Positions 1 to 9,500 are shown, counted from the stretch's first letter. The stretch is DNA of 42,633 nucleotides from an uncultured Desulfatiglans sp. (GCA_900498135.1 LR026961.1:2361944-2404576), one strand, 5' to 3'. Made by a program: numbers and translations. The notes: generated by a model from the letters alone, not told the origin.

Positions 1-816
1 GGCGTGGTCGATTTCAAGAACTGCAACAACTTCTACGATTGCACGACCTGCAAGTATGATGCGGGTATGAAGAAAAAGGTCGAGAAGGGGGCCGCGACCG
101 GTTGGCGGGATGCGATGCGGCGGAGGCCCGGCCTGGAGAGGGTCTGCCGCCACACCTTGACGAACCGGATCGAGGAGCGGGTCTGTGCCTATGATTACGC
201 CTGTCACAAGTGTGACTTCGACCAGTTTTTCGAGGACGTGTGGGCCCCGAAAACGGCCTCCCGGCCGGACGAGATGCACGATGTCAAAGGCTTTGCCGTT
301 CCGACGGGGTATTATTTCAACGACGGCCACTCATGGGCCCGGATCGAAAGCGGCGGGTATATCCGGATCGGCATGGACGATTTCGCTCTGAAGCTGTTTG
401 GCAGGGCCGATGCCTATGAACTGCCGGTTATCGGTAAAGAGTTGTCTCAGGGCAGACCTGGATGGGGCTTCAAACGATCGGCACAGGAGGCCGAGGCCCT
501 TTCGCCGGTGAACGGGGTTATCGTCGAGGTCAACGGCGATCTGCGTGAAAAGCCGGCGATGGCGAATGCCGGTCCTTATGAGGCCGGATGGATGATGCTC
601 GTGAGGACACCCGATATCAAGGGAACACTGGCGAACCTGATGACCGACGCCGACAGTATCGGATGGCTGAACCAGGAGGTGGGGCAGCTGGAAGGCATGA
701 TCGAGGAGGTGGCCGGACCTCTGGCGGCAGACGGTGGTACACTGGGTGAGGACATCTATGGGAACCTGCCGGGTCTTGATTGGGGCAACCTCCGGCGTGC
801 CTTTCTGAAAAGCTGA
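1..816 (+). CDS. GcvH-like protein without lipoyl lysine, with cysteine motifs (5' end probably cut)
   Basis: The C-terminal ~175 residues follow the glycine-cleavage H-protein fold: a GYYFNDGHSWARI segment, then SPVNGVIVEVN, then EAGWMMLVR. In true H proteins a lysine eight residues before that proline carries lipoate; here the position is alanine, so lipoylation is not expected. The N-terminus, numbered from the GTG at 4, has C7-x5-C13-x2-C16 and then C48-x12-C61-x5-C67-x2-C70. The first set looks like the end of a repeated copy of the second, whose leading cysteine would lie upstream of the window, so the gene probably starts before base 1 and the GTG at 4 is only a possible start. It is followed by a paralog. 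Role unknown; the cysteines suggest zinc or Fe-S binding. It is not expected to work in glycine cleavage, and no gcvP or gcvT is nearby. Confidence 0.75.
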   Translation, partial: GVVDFKNCNNFYDCTTCKYDAGMKKKVEKGAATGWRDAMRRRPGLERVCRHTLTNRIEERVCAYDYACHKCDFDQFFEDVWAPKTASRPDEMHDVKGFAVPTGYYFNDGHSWARIESGGYIRIGMDDFALKLFGRADAYELPVIGKELSQGRPGWGFKRSAQEAEALSPVNGVIVEVNGDLREKPAMANAGPYEAGWMMLVRTPDIKGTLANLMTDADSIGWLNQEVGQLEGMIEEVAGPLAADGGTLGEDIYGNLPGLDWGNLRRAFLKS

Positions 817-1124
817 TCTCGAAGCGGGGCATCCTGCTGGGAGCCCGCCACGCAGCAAGTCTTTTTTTGGTGGTGAAGCGCGATGCAGCCGGGCGGGCCG
901 GGCCCGGCTTGGAGGTCTTGTCCTGAAGGTGGATGTGGCGAAAGACCGAAACCAGCGGCCATAAACGACCGGTCCGAAAACGAGGTTTGGCGACGGGAAT
1001 CAGCGGAGTCAACCCGTCGGGCGCATCCTGACGCTCGATCGTTGCAGAGGCGGGGATTGCAGGGAAGCCGAGGAAAACCGGGAAAGCCCGCTTGCCGGGG
1101 CAACCGGATCCAGGGAGGGATGCC
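817..1124. other. Spacer between the two GcvH-like genes
   Basis: About 300 bases without a convincing gene. The open frames here lack a ribosome binding site and resemble nothing I recognise. The only clear signal is the GGGAGGG ribosome binding site at 1113-1119 for the next gene. I see no terminator or strong promoter, so the two paralogs may share a transcript. Confidence 0.4.
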
Positions 1125-1844
1125 ATGGAAAAAGAGAGGGAGACCGGAAACCGGCTGGATGCGCGCCGTCCATGCAAGAGGCATGTGGAAGGATACATCG
1201 GATACAGACCGTGCACCCATGACTACCGCTGCGATGATTGCGAGTTCGAGCAGTTTTTCCTGGATCACTACCGGGTTCATGCGGTGGTTCAGCCCGTCGA
1301 TACGATCAAGATCCGGGGGTTCGACGTGCCGCAGGGGTATTATTTTCATGCGGGCCACACGTGGGTAAAGGTCGAGGGAGACCAGACGGTGCGTATCGGG
1401 CTGGATGATTTCGCCTTCAAGGCGCTCGGCCCCTTCGATCGCCTCGATGTGCCGTTGATTGGAAAGGAGATCCATCAGGATCGTCCGGCCGTAACGGTTT
1501 ATCGGGATGGACACCGCTCGGCCGTTCTTTCACCTCTGAGCGGTATCGTGACGGCTGTCAACCAGGATCTTCTCGAGGATGCCCGTGCGGCGTTCGACCA
1601 TCCCTATGCCGACGGATGGCTTCTGACAGCCCATGCTACGGCACTCAGGAGCGATCTGAAACAGCTCATGATCGATCAGGAGACAAAAAGGTTTATGCGG
1701 AAAGAGGTCGACGAGTTGTTCGGTCTGATCGAGGAGACCCTGGGGCCTATGCCGAACGACGGGGGCGATATCCGGGGCGACCTGTACGGAGAAGCCCCGG
1801 AGATTGGCTGGGACAGGTTGAGCCGCCTGGTTTTCAAGGCGTGA
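1125..1844 (+). CDS. GcvH-like protein without lipoyl lysine (second copy)
   Basis: A 239-residue paralog of the gene upstream. Residues 17-39 hold C17-x12-C30-x5-C36-x2-C39, with the same spacing as in the first copy, followed by DCEFEQFF. From about residue 65 the H-protein fold follows: GYYFHAGHTWVKVEG, then SPLSGIVTAVN, then ADGWLLTAH. The residue that should be the lipoylated lysine, eight before the SPLSG proline, is glycine. I chose the ATG at 1125 because GGGAGGG (1113-1119) lies five bases upstream; an in-frame TTG at 1092 has no such signal. The fold assignment is firm. The function is unknown: a metal-binding scaffold or carrier is an inference from the cysteines and the lost lysine. 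Confidence 0.8.
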   Translation: MEKERETGNRLDARRPCKRHVEGYIGYRPCTHDYRCDDCEFEQFFLDHYRVHAVVQPVDTIKIRGFDVPQGYYFHAGHTWVKVEGDQTVRIGLDDFAFKALGPFDRLDVPLIGKEIHQDRPAVTVYRDGHRSAVLSPLSGIVTAVNQDLLEDARAAFDHPYADGWLLTAHATALRSDLKQLMIDQETKRFMRKEVDELFGLIEETLGPMPNDGGDIRGDLYGEAPEIGWDRLSRLVFKA

Positions 1845-1863
1845 TACCGCGCACTTTCCGGAT

Positions 1864-1891
1864 GGCAACCAGCTCCTGTCCGAAGGTTGCC
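1864..1891. terminator. Hairpin between convergent genes
   Basis: A 7-bp perfect stem (GGCAACC at 1864-1870, GGTTGCC at 1885-1891) with a 14-base loop sits between the stops of the second GcvH-like gene and the archaemetzincin gene, which converge. There is no T-run on either side, so it is a weak terminator candidate. Confidence 0.3.
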
Positions 1892-1929
1892 TGCCTCAGA
1901 CGGGACCCTGGACCGACAAACGGCGTGAT

Positions 1930-2499
1930 TCAAGGAGTTTCTTCCGCCGCCCTGTCCAGTTCATCTTGGAGGAGAACCCTGCAATATCGGCAGAATGCCT
2001 GGGATTTGCGGTCGACATGCTCGATTTTGCGGCAATAGTGCATGATGCAGCGGGTTTCAGGGCAATGCTTGAGATTGAAGGTGTGGCCCAGTTCGTGGAT
2101 GGCCTCCTTCATGAGGCGGCAGCGGAGTCGTTCAGGATCGCCTCCGGCAGGGATCCCCTCGCTCAGCCGGTGGGTGGAGACGATGCAGGCCCTGCCACCC
2201 AGTTGAGCTTCACCGTAGACGTGGGTGAGGATCGGAATGTACAGGTCGCGGTCGGTGACGGCGAGAATCTTCAAGGCATCGGGCGGGGCGAGTTCGGCAA
2301 GCCGGGTGAGGATCGCTGTCGAATGATATTGATCCCTTTGGATGTTGTAAGAGAAATCGATGCTGTCCAGGAGGGGCATGGCGACTGTCGGATAGCCGAA
2401 AAGACGGCTGATTTCGATGCCGATGGATTCGAGATAGGATTCCTGGCCGTCGCCTATGGAAGTCAGGACGATGATGGATGATGCTTTTCCTGGTTTCAA
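1930..2499 (-). CDS. amzA: Archaemetzincin-type zinc metalloprotease
   Basis: A 189-residue protein with the archaemetzincin signature: HELGHTFNLKHC supplies the three zinc histidines and catalytic glutamate, and is followed by x4-C-IMH and a distal CRYC, giving the family's extra cysteine zinc site. Length is typical of the prokaryotic family. The likely start is a TTG at 2499 whose last two bases share the TGA stop of the response-regulator gene, with AGGAAGCAGG just upstream. A longer in-frame extension to 2589 would lie wholly inside the regulator gene and has no family resemblance. The overlap suggests translational coupling to the regulator. Substrates of bacterial archaemetzincins are largely unknown; a regulatory protease tied to the two-component pair is inference. 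Confidence 0.85.
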   Translation of the reverse strand: MKPGKASSIIVLTSIGDGQESYLESIGIEISRLFGYPTVAMPLLDSIDFSYNIQRDQYHSTAILTRLAELAPPDALKILAVTDRDLYIPILTHVYGEAQLGGRACIVSTHRLSEGIPAGGDPERLRCRLMKEAIHELGHTFNLKHCPETRCIMHYCRKIEHVDRKSQAFCRYCRVLLQDELDRAAEETP

Positions 2500-3842
2500 T
2501 CCTGCTTCCTGATTCCGTAGCGCTTCATTTTGCTGTAAAGGGTCGACCGGTCTATACCCAATGTTTCCGAGCACTTGGATATATTCCACTGGTGTTGTTC
2601 AAGGATTTTAACGATGTGGGCCTTCTCAAGTTCTTTCAGGGACTGATCGGCGGGCTCGAGGGTCGTCTGGTCCGAACTGAAGATCGGCAGATGCTCAGGC
2701 AGGATGGTCAGGCCTTTGGCAACGACGACCGCCCGTTCGACAGCGTTTTCCAGTTCGCGGATATTGCCCGGCCATTCATAGAGCATCATCTCGTCCAGGG
2801 CGCCACGGCTGATCCGTTCGACCGGTTTGTTCGTCTCCTGCGCGAAACGGTGCAGGAAATGAGCGGCAAGCAGAGGGATGTCCTCCTTACGTTCCCTGAG
2901 GGGCGGCATCTCGAACGTAAACACGTTCAGGCGGTAGTAGAGATCCTCCCGGAAGCTCCTTTCCCGGATCGCCTGCTCCAGGTTGCGGTTGGTGGCTGCA
3001 ATGACGCGGAAATCCACCTCGAGCGGCTGGGTGCTTCCGAGGCGGTAAAAGACGTGGTCCTCGAGGATCCGCAGAAGATCGATCTGCATCCGCATGCTGA
3101 TCTCGCCGATCTCATCGAGAAAAAGGGTGCCGCCATGGGCCAGTTCGAACCGTCCCTTCTTGGTTTCTTTGGCATCGGTGAACGCCCCTTTCTGATAGCC
3201 GAACAACTCGCTTTCGAGCAGCTGTTCCGGAAAAGCGCCGCAGTTGATCGAGACGAAGGGCCCGGCGCAGCGGCGGCTAAGGGTGTGGACGGCCTTTGCG
3301 GCGAGGCCTTTGCCCGTGCCGGTTTCACCCCGGATCAGGACGGTCGAGTCGGTCGGGGCGACATCGCGGATCAGCTCGAAGACCTTCTGCATGGCCTTCG
3401 ATTGGCCGATCATGCTCTCGAATCGAGTCCTTTCATGGACCTCCTGTCGGAGGTACTGGTTTTCGAGTGCCTGGAGCTGCTGTTTTTCGATCCGCTCGAT
3501 CAGGATCCCGAGTTCGTCCGGATCGAACGGTTTCATCAGGTAGTCGGTGGCGCCGTGCTTCATGGCTTCGACCGCCGTGTTGACCGAACCGTACGCCGTG
3601 ATCATGATGACGGCGATGTCAGGATCGTTCTCCTTGACAGTCTTCAGGACGTCCAGACCGCTCATGCCCCCCATCTTGATGTCCAGCAGAATGATATCGA
3701 AGCGGGATTCTTCCATCATCTCCAGGGCCTCTTCCCCGCTCGAAGCGGTCTTCAGCTGATGCCCGTCTCTTTCAAGCCACCCTGCCAAAGATTCCCTTAC
3801 GATGAGTTCATCATCGACGATCAGGATCTTGCTGCCGCCCAT
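2496..3842 (-). CDS. NtrC-family sigma-54-dependent response regulator
   Basis: 448 residues in three parts. A receiver domain has D10/D11, phosphoacceptor D54 and conserved K104. A sigma-54-interacting AAA+ domain has a GETGTGKG Walker A near 172-179 and a Walker B in [10 protein letters not shown] near 238-247. A Fis-type helix-turn-helix lies at about 415-446. The sigma-54 contact loop, normally GAFTGA, reads GAFTDA at 219-224. It starts at ATG 3842 with AAGGAGGG six bases upstream. The kinase gene lies upstream on the same strand after a 471-base spacer and is the likely partner. Targets are unknown; I found no convincing -24/-12 site in the window. Family assignment is firm, pairing is inferred. 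Confidence 0.93.
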   Translation of the reverse strand: MGGSKILIVDDELIVRESLAGWLERDGHQLKTASSGEEALEMMEESRFDIILLDIKMGGMSGLDVLKTVKENDPDIAVIMITAYGSVNTAVEAMKHGATDYLMKPFDPDELGILIERIEKQQLQALENQYLRQEVHERTRFESMIGQSKAMQKVFELIRDVAPTDSTVLIRGETGTGKGLAAKAVHTLSRRCAGPFVSINCGAFPEQLLESELFGYQKGAFTDAKETKKGRFELAHGGTLFLDEIGEISMRMQIDLLRILEDHVFYRLGSTQPLEVDFRVIAATNRNLEQAIRERSFREDLYYRLNVFTFEMPPLRERKEDIPLLAAHFLHRFAQETNKPVERISRGALDEMMLYEWPGNIRELENAVERAVVVAKGLTILPEHLPIFSSDQTTLEPADQSLKELEKAHIVKILEQHQWNISKCSETLGIDRSTLYSKMKRYGIRKQD

Positions 3843-4313
3843 GGAGCCCTCCTTGTTCGTTTTCGTTCTCGGACTGTTCCGCCGGCCGTTCTCTGTATCG
3901 GATCGCCGGCCGTTTCGTGCCGATCCCTATGCGCGGCGACCCCGTCCAGGCGGATCCCCGTGTTTGCTCCCCCGGGCCGGGGGGCGGCCTCCGAACGTCG
4001 AAGATGCCCCCGGGGGGACACATGTCGGCTCCAATCGAATGGCACCCCGTGGCCATGGGAGAAGGGCCGCCAAGCGGGACCCGCCTTTCCATCCGGACGT
4101 AAGGATTTTTCTTCGCAGCGGGCCCCGGGCTCGTCCATATCGAGCAAACAAGCCGTTTTTTCGCGCGGCGGCCCATCGGTCGGCTCCGTGCAAAGGTGCA
4201 TTCCGTATGCCTCCTTTCTGGAGATTGGAGAGCCCATGGATTTGAATATATTTCCCCCGGCCTGAGAACGCCGCACTTTTCAGCACGCTGTTATACAGTT
4301 TCGGGCGCGCCCA
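3843..4313 (-). other. Spacer between kinase and regulator genes
   Basis: 471 bases with no supported gene. Open frames on both strands are GC-rich shadows without ribosome binding sites. It contains GC-rich self-complementary stretches (around 3970-3986 and 4008-4018) and a weak match to the dispersed intergenic repeat at about 4085-4120. I see no clear terminator, so read-through from kinase to regulator is possible. Confidence 0.4.
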
Positions 4314-5864
4314 TCAGGCGTCCTGGCTCGACTCCCGATTCACCGGGAGTTTGACGAGAAAGGTCGTGCCCTTGTCCGGCTCCGACTGAACCTCGATGGT
4401 CCCGCCATGGTTTTCGATGATGCCGTAGGCCACGGAAAGACCCAATCCGACGCCCTTCCCTTTTGTCTTGGTGGTGAAGAAGGGCTCGAACAGTCGCGGG
4501 AGGTTTTCTTTGGGGATGCCGGGGCCGTTGTCTTCGAATGCAATGAAGATCTGGCCGTTCCCTTCGACGGTGCCGGTTTTGATGGTCAGTGTGCCGCTGG
4601 GCATCGCCTCCATGGCCTCGGCGGCGTTGGAAACGAGGTTCATAAAGATCTGCTGGAGGTGATCCTCCGAGCCCATGACCTCCGGAAGCCGGGGATCGAG
4701 GTCGATAATGACGTTTACATTGTGGATCTTGAGGAGATTCGAGTTCAGGAACAGGGTCTTCTGCAGCAGCCGGTTGAGATCGACGAGTTTCAATTCAATT
4801 TTCGACTGCCTGGAGAACGTGAGCAGGTTGGAAACGATCCGGCTGATCCGCCGGGTTTCCGTCTCCATGAGGTCAAGGTAGCGGGCGAATTTTTGAAGGT
4901 CCTCGGTCGTCAGGCGCCCCTCCTGGCTGATGCGTTTCATGAGCAGGATCAGGTTGAGGATGCCGGCTATGGGATTATTGATTTCGTGGACGACGGAAGC
5001 GGACAGCTTTCCCAAGGAGGCCATCTTGTCCTGATGCAAGAGTTTGGCGTGCGTCTCTTCGAGGGCCTTCGTCCGCTCCTCGACCATCCTCTCCAGACGC
5101 TGCGTGATGCGCTCTTCTTCCCGCTTCCGGTCGGTGATGTCGCGGCTGACTTCGATGAATTTCGATACCCGGCCGTTGTCCTCGAAGATGGGGAACATGG
5201 TGACTTCGGTGTAAATAGGCTGTCCGTCGCTGTCGATACGCGTGACGACCTGCTGTGAAGGCTCCCTGTTCCTGATGGCCTCGTTCATGGGGCAGAAGAT
5301 GATACCTTCGTTGCAGGGCTGGTTGCCTTTCTGAAAGACCTCATGGCAGGAGTGTCCGACGACTTGTTCGCGGCTGTAGCCCATTTTGGTCAGAAAGGCC
5401 TCGTTCACCTCCACGATCTTTCTGTCCGGGGTGATGACGAGAATGAAGTCCTGAATTCCGTTGAGGATGGTTTCCATCTCGAGGCTGCGGTCACGCCATT
5501 TGGCCTCCTGAAGCCGGGTGGCCGCCCAGAACATCATAAAGACCGCGCGGGTCATGATGCGGATGTGATCGGGGCTGTGTTTGAGGACGTCGTCGGTGAC
5601 CTTTTCGTCCCGGCAAAGGACCAGAATCAGTTGAATATCGAGGGATGGGTCGTAAAGCGCATGGTAATCCTCGAAGACTTTGAGCCCGATGGATTTCGCG
5701 AAGAGGACCGCCGGGCTCTCCGGGTCGGGGTCGACGACGGCGACATACCGGGCCTTGACATCCTCCTGAGAATAGGAACTGGTGGTCTTTTCGAGGACCT
5801 CGCGGGCTAGTTTTCCGCCGCCGACAATCCCGATATTCAGCAACGAAGGCGGGTGTTCGACCAT
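4314..5864 (-). CDS. Soluble PAS sensor histidine kinase with N-terminal Rossmann-like domain
   Basis: 516 residues and no membrane segment. Residues 9-105 look like a nucleotide-binding Rossmann fold: a GIVGGGKLA glycine loop, an acidic VVDPDPE after the second strand, and later strands resembling the NAD-binding part of oxidoreductases. A PAS domain follows (about 130-245), with C173, C184 and C191 in its core. Then come a short charged coiled coil, an H-box with phospho-acceptor H293 in VVHEINNP, and an ATPase domain with the N box NLVSNAAEAM, DNGPGIP and GLGLSVAYG. It starts at ATG 5864 with AAAGGAG eight bases upstream. It should phosphorylate the NtrC-type regulator encoded downstream. 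The Rossmann domain and PAS cysteines point to sensing of NAD(H) or cytoplasmic redox state, which is inference. Confidence 0.92.
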   Translation of the reverse strand: MVEHPPSLLNIGIVGGGKLAREVLEKTTSSYSQEDVKARYVAVVDPDPESPAVLFAKSIGLKVFEDYHALYDPSLDIQLILVLCRDEKVTDDVLKHSPDHIRIMTRAVFMMFWAATRLQEAKWRDRSLEMETILNGIQDFILVITPDRKIVEVNEAFLTKMGYSREQVVGHSCHEVFQKGNQPCNEGIIFCPMNEAIRNREPSQQVVTRIDSDGQPIYTEVTMFPIFEDNGRVSKFIEVSRDITDRKREEERITQRLERMVEERTKALEETHAKLLHQDKMASLGKLSASVVHEINNPIAGILNLILLMKRISQEGRLTTEDLQKFARYLDLMETETRRISRIVSNLLTFSRQSKIELKLVDLNRLLQKTLFLNSNLLKIHNVNVIIDLDPRLPEVMGSEDHLQQIFMNLVSNAAEAMEAMPSGTLTIKTGTVEGNGQIFIAFEDNGPGIPKENLPRLFEPFFTTKTKGKGVGLGLSVAYGIIENHGGTIEVQSEPDKGTTFLVKLPVNRESSQDA

Positions 5865-6075
5865 GGATTCTTCTCCTTTGAGGGGGCTGGATTCGGATCG
5901 GCCGGGGATTGGCGCATGCCGTGGTGAAAGGACGAAACGCGTATCCGGCCGGAATTGCTTGATCCAGCGCGAGCCGAATGGAAACTAAGCGTTGATCGGG
6001 CGGCTGGGTGTGATTACAATAATCCTATAAGAGAATGGAGAAAAGGCGGTTCCCGGCTGGGAGCCAAATAAGATC

Positions 6076-6304
6076 CATCCGGGAATGATCCCCCGGAAAA
6101 ACCCGGTTTCCAACCCGGAAATGAGAATCTTCTCTCCATACCCTTCGGGTGCTCAGTCCCCCCGCTTTGGCGCGGGGCTGGTCCCGTTTTTTTCAATATC
6201 AAGGAAATCAAGCGTTTACGCGGAGACGACCGGCAGGTCGCCGCACAAGCAAACGTGCAGATCGATGCCGAGATTGGCCAAAAAGACCATTTCCGAGTGG
6301 AAAC
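6076..6304 (+). repeat. Dispersed intergenic repeat, copy A (longest)
   Basis: The right part (6244-6304) holds the shared core, with GATGCCGAGATTGGCC followed by AAAAAGACCATTTCC. The left part (about 6104-6135) is a degenerate inverted version of the same core. A GC hairpin followed by a T7 run lies between them (about 6158-6192). Related copies occur near 11185-11352, 24001-24056, 28111-28230 (inverted), 35862-35906 and 42241-42276 (inverted). Confidence 0.65.
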
Positions 6305-6420
6305 AAAATAGCATCGGGGTGAGCTTGATTCAAGCCGTTTTTGGAAGAGGAATAGGGATCAGAGCGGCGTTTTTGCGTGTAAAGACGAGCGGTTCAGCCC
6401 GTAGCCGAGCCATATTTTGG

Positions 6421-6450
6421 TTGACAATTTTCGGCGCTCCGGAGTAAGGT
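6421..6450 (+). promoter_or_regulatory. Possible sigma-70 promoter for the hdr cluster
   Basis: A perfect TTGACA at 6421-6426 is followed after 18 bases by TAAGGT (6445-6450), a weak -10. It would start transcription about 60 bases before the hdrA start codon. The -35 match is strong and the -10 poor, so this is tentative. Confidence 0.4.
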
Positions 6451-6516
6451 GCGCTGTGGCAACTGGGGAGACCTGAGAAGGTCGCTTTTCTGACAGATTG
6501 CTTTGAGGAGAATGAG

Positions 6517-9500
6517 ATGCCCGAGAATGTAGTAGGTTCCGTCATGGTTGTAGGCGGTGGGATCGCGGGGATGCAGGCGGCGTTGGATCTCGCGGATTCC
6601 GGATATTTTGTCCATCTGGTCGAGAAGTCTTCCGCCATCGGCGGTGTGATGAGCGAACTCGACAAGACATTTCCCACCAATGACTGCGCCATGTGAATTA
6701 TCTCTCCTAAGCTGGTCGAGGTCGGCCGGCATCTGAATATCAATTTGATCACCTGCGCTGAAGTCGTGGATGTTGCGGGTGAGCAAGGTTCCTTCACCGT
6801 CACCCTGAACAAGACCCCCCGATACATCGATCCTTTGAAATGTACGGCCTGCGGGGATTGCGCCACAGTCTGTCCCGTCAACCTGCCGAGCGAATATGAC
6901 CAGGGCCTTGCCGAGAGAAAGGCGACCTTCAAGAAATATGCCCAGGCGATTCCCGGCGCATTCTCCATTCAGAAGGCCGACAAGGCGCCCTGCCGATTGG
7001 CCTGCCCTGCCTGCCTGAATGTTCAGGGCTACGTGCAGATGGTCAAGCAGGGGAAGTACCAAGAGGCCCTGCGGATCATCATGGAGGATTTGCCTCTGCC
7101 CGGCGTGTTAGGGCGTATTTGCCCCCATGGATGTGAGGATGCCTGCCGCCGCTGCGAGGTGGACGATCCGGTGGCCATCCGGGACCTCAAACGACTGGCG
7201 GCGGACCGATTCGACCCGAGGGAGATCACGGTTTCCTGTCTTCCGAAACGGGGAGAAAAAGTGGCGATTATCGGCTCCGGCCCGGCAGGCCTGAGTGCGG
7301 CCTACCATCTCGCCAGGAAGGGCATCCAATCGACGATTTTCGAGGCGCTTCCCGCTGCGGGCGGAATGCTCCGCGTGGGGATTCCCGGTCACAGGCTGCC
7401 CCGTGAGGTTCTCGATCGGGAAATAGAGGTTGTTACGCGCCTGGGGGTCGAGATCAGGACCGGTATGGCGCTTGGCCGGGATATCACGTGCGAAGGCCTT
7501 TTCGAGGAAGGCTACGGGGCAGTCTTCCTGGCGATGGGGGCCCACAAGGGCATCCAACTGGGGATACCGGGGGAGAAGGCCCAGGGTGTTCGCCAGGGCG
7601 TCGACTTTCTGCGGGAAGTGAACTTGAAGGGAACGGCACCCGTAGGTCGAAAGGTCGCTATCGTCGGCGGCGGAAATGTCGCGATCGACGTGGCCCGTTC
7701 GGCGGTTCGGCTGGGGGCCGAGGAGGTCCACATCATCTACCGGCGTACACGGGCGGAAATGCCTGCCTGGGAAGAGGAGATCCGGGCGGCCGAAGATGAA
7801 GGGGCCAAGATCACCTATCTTGCCGCTCCGCAGGAGGCCCTGGTGGAGGATGGCCGTGTGGTGGGGTTGCGCTGCATCCGAATGGAACTCGGCGAGCCGG
7901 ACTCCTCGGGCCGTCGCCGTCCTGTTCCCCTGCCGGGCAGCGAGTTCGAGATCGAGATCGATCAGCTGGTACCTGCGATCGGGCAGCGTCCGGATCTGTC
8001 GCCGGTGGAGGACACGGAAGACCTGGTGCTGACGCGCTGGGGGACCGTCGAGGCCGATCCGGTTACCTTCGCAACAGGGAAAAAAGGGGTCTTTGCGGGC
8101 GGGGACGTTCAGACGGGTCCCTGGGTGGCGATTGGTGCCATCGCTGCCGGAAGGGAGGCCGCCGAATCCATCGTACGGTATCTGGATGATGTCGATATGG
8201 CGGCGGGCAGGGAAGTCGCGGCCAATCCCGAGCCGGTCTATCGACCGATTCCTCCGGATGCGGCGGTGCGCCGGCGCGCCCGGATGCCCGAACTCGACCT
8301 CGAGGCCAGGAAAGGCAGCTTCAATGAGGTTGAGCTTGGCTACGACGAAGAGGCGGGCCTCGAAGAGGCCGCGAGGTGCCTGAACTGCGGTTATTGCTGT
8401 GAATGCTATCAGTGTGTGGAGGCCTGCGGTGCGGGTGCTGTCACCCTCGAAACGCACCAGCAGAAGCCCGAGACCGCTCAGCTGAATGTAGGTTCCATCA
8501 TTCTCGCCCCCGGATTCCGCCCCTTCGATCCCAGCCGGTATGATACCTACAGTTACAGCAAATTCCGCAATGTGCTCACTTCGATGGAGTTCGAGCGCAT
8601 CCTCTCGGCGTCCGGCCCGACGATGGGTCACCTGGCGAGATTGTCCGACCACAAGGAGCCCCGGAAGATCGCCTGGCTGCAGTGCGTCGGATCACGCGAC
8701 ATCAACCGGTGCGATCACGGATACTGTTCCTCGGTCTGCTGCATGTACGCCATCAAAGAGGCCGTCATTGCCAAGGAGCATGCTGGGAACGCCCTGGAGT
8801 GCGCCGTCTTTTTCATGGACATGCGCACGCACGGCAAGGACTTCGAGCGTTACTACGATGATGCGCGGGGCAAGCATGGCATCCGCTTCATCCGTTCGCG
8901 GGTCCACACGATCGATGAGGTGGAGGAAAGCGGGGATCTAATCCTCAAGTATGCGAACGAACAGGGGGAATTTATTGAAGAGTCCTTTGACATGGTCGTC
9001 TTGTCCATCGGACTCGAGACGGATCCCGCGGCTGTGCGGCTGGCCGGAGAACTGGGCGTTGAATTGACGGAGGGTTCGTTCTGCAAGACGACCTCGTTCG
9101 ATCCTGTCGCTACGTCGAGGAAGGGCGTTTATGTCTGCGGCGCCTTCCAGGGGCCGAAGGATATTCCACAGTCCGTGATCGAGGCCAGTTCTGCTGCCGC
9201 GGACGCCGGTGCCTTGTTGAAGCAGGGACGCAATACCCTCACGAGAGAAAAGGAGACTCCCGCCGAACGGAACATCCTCGGCGAGCGGCCGCGGATCGGC
9301 GTATTCGTCTGCCAGTGCGGGATCAACATCGGAAGTGTGGTGGATGTTCCGGCTGTCCGGGCCTACGCGGAAGGGCTGCCTTACGTCGAATACGTAGCCG
9401 ATAACCTTTACACCTGCTCTCAGGATACGCAGGACATCATGAGCCAGGTCATCAAGGAGAAGAATCTGAACCGGATCGTGGTGGCCGCCTGTACACCGAA

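Noticed and set aside
4..816. Functional glycine cleavage H proteins (both copies)
   Set aside because: The lipoyl lysine is missing in both and no gcvT or gcvP is nearby.
2916..3842. A sigma-54 promoter for this regulator's targets inside the window
   Set aside because: I looked for TGGCAC-N5-TTGC on both strands in the intergenic regions and found only partial matches lacking the GC element at the right spacing.
2478..4265. 595-codon plus-strand open frame opposite the regulator gene
   Set aside because: It is the shadow of the NtrC-type gene. It has no family resemblance and no ribosome binding site, and the minus strand encodes an unmistakable response regulator.
6517..6744. hdrA as a pseudogene broken by a stop codon
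   Set aside because: The stop is UGA at a conserved cysteine position, the frame is otherwise intact for 1478 codons, a SECIS-like hairpin follows, and a second gene in the cluster shows the same feature.
7108..8652. 514-codon minus-strand open frame inside hdrA
   Set aside because: Antisense shadow of the GltD part of the fusion; the plus strand carries clear flavin and Fe-S motifs.
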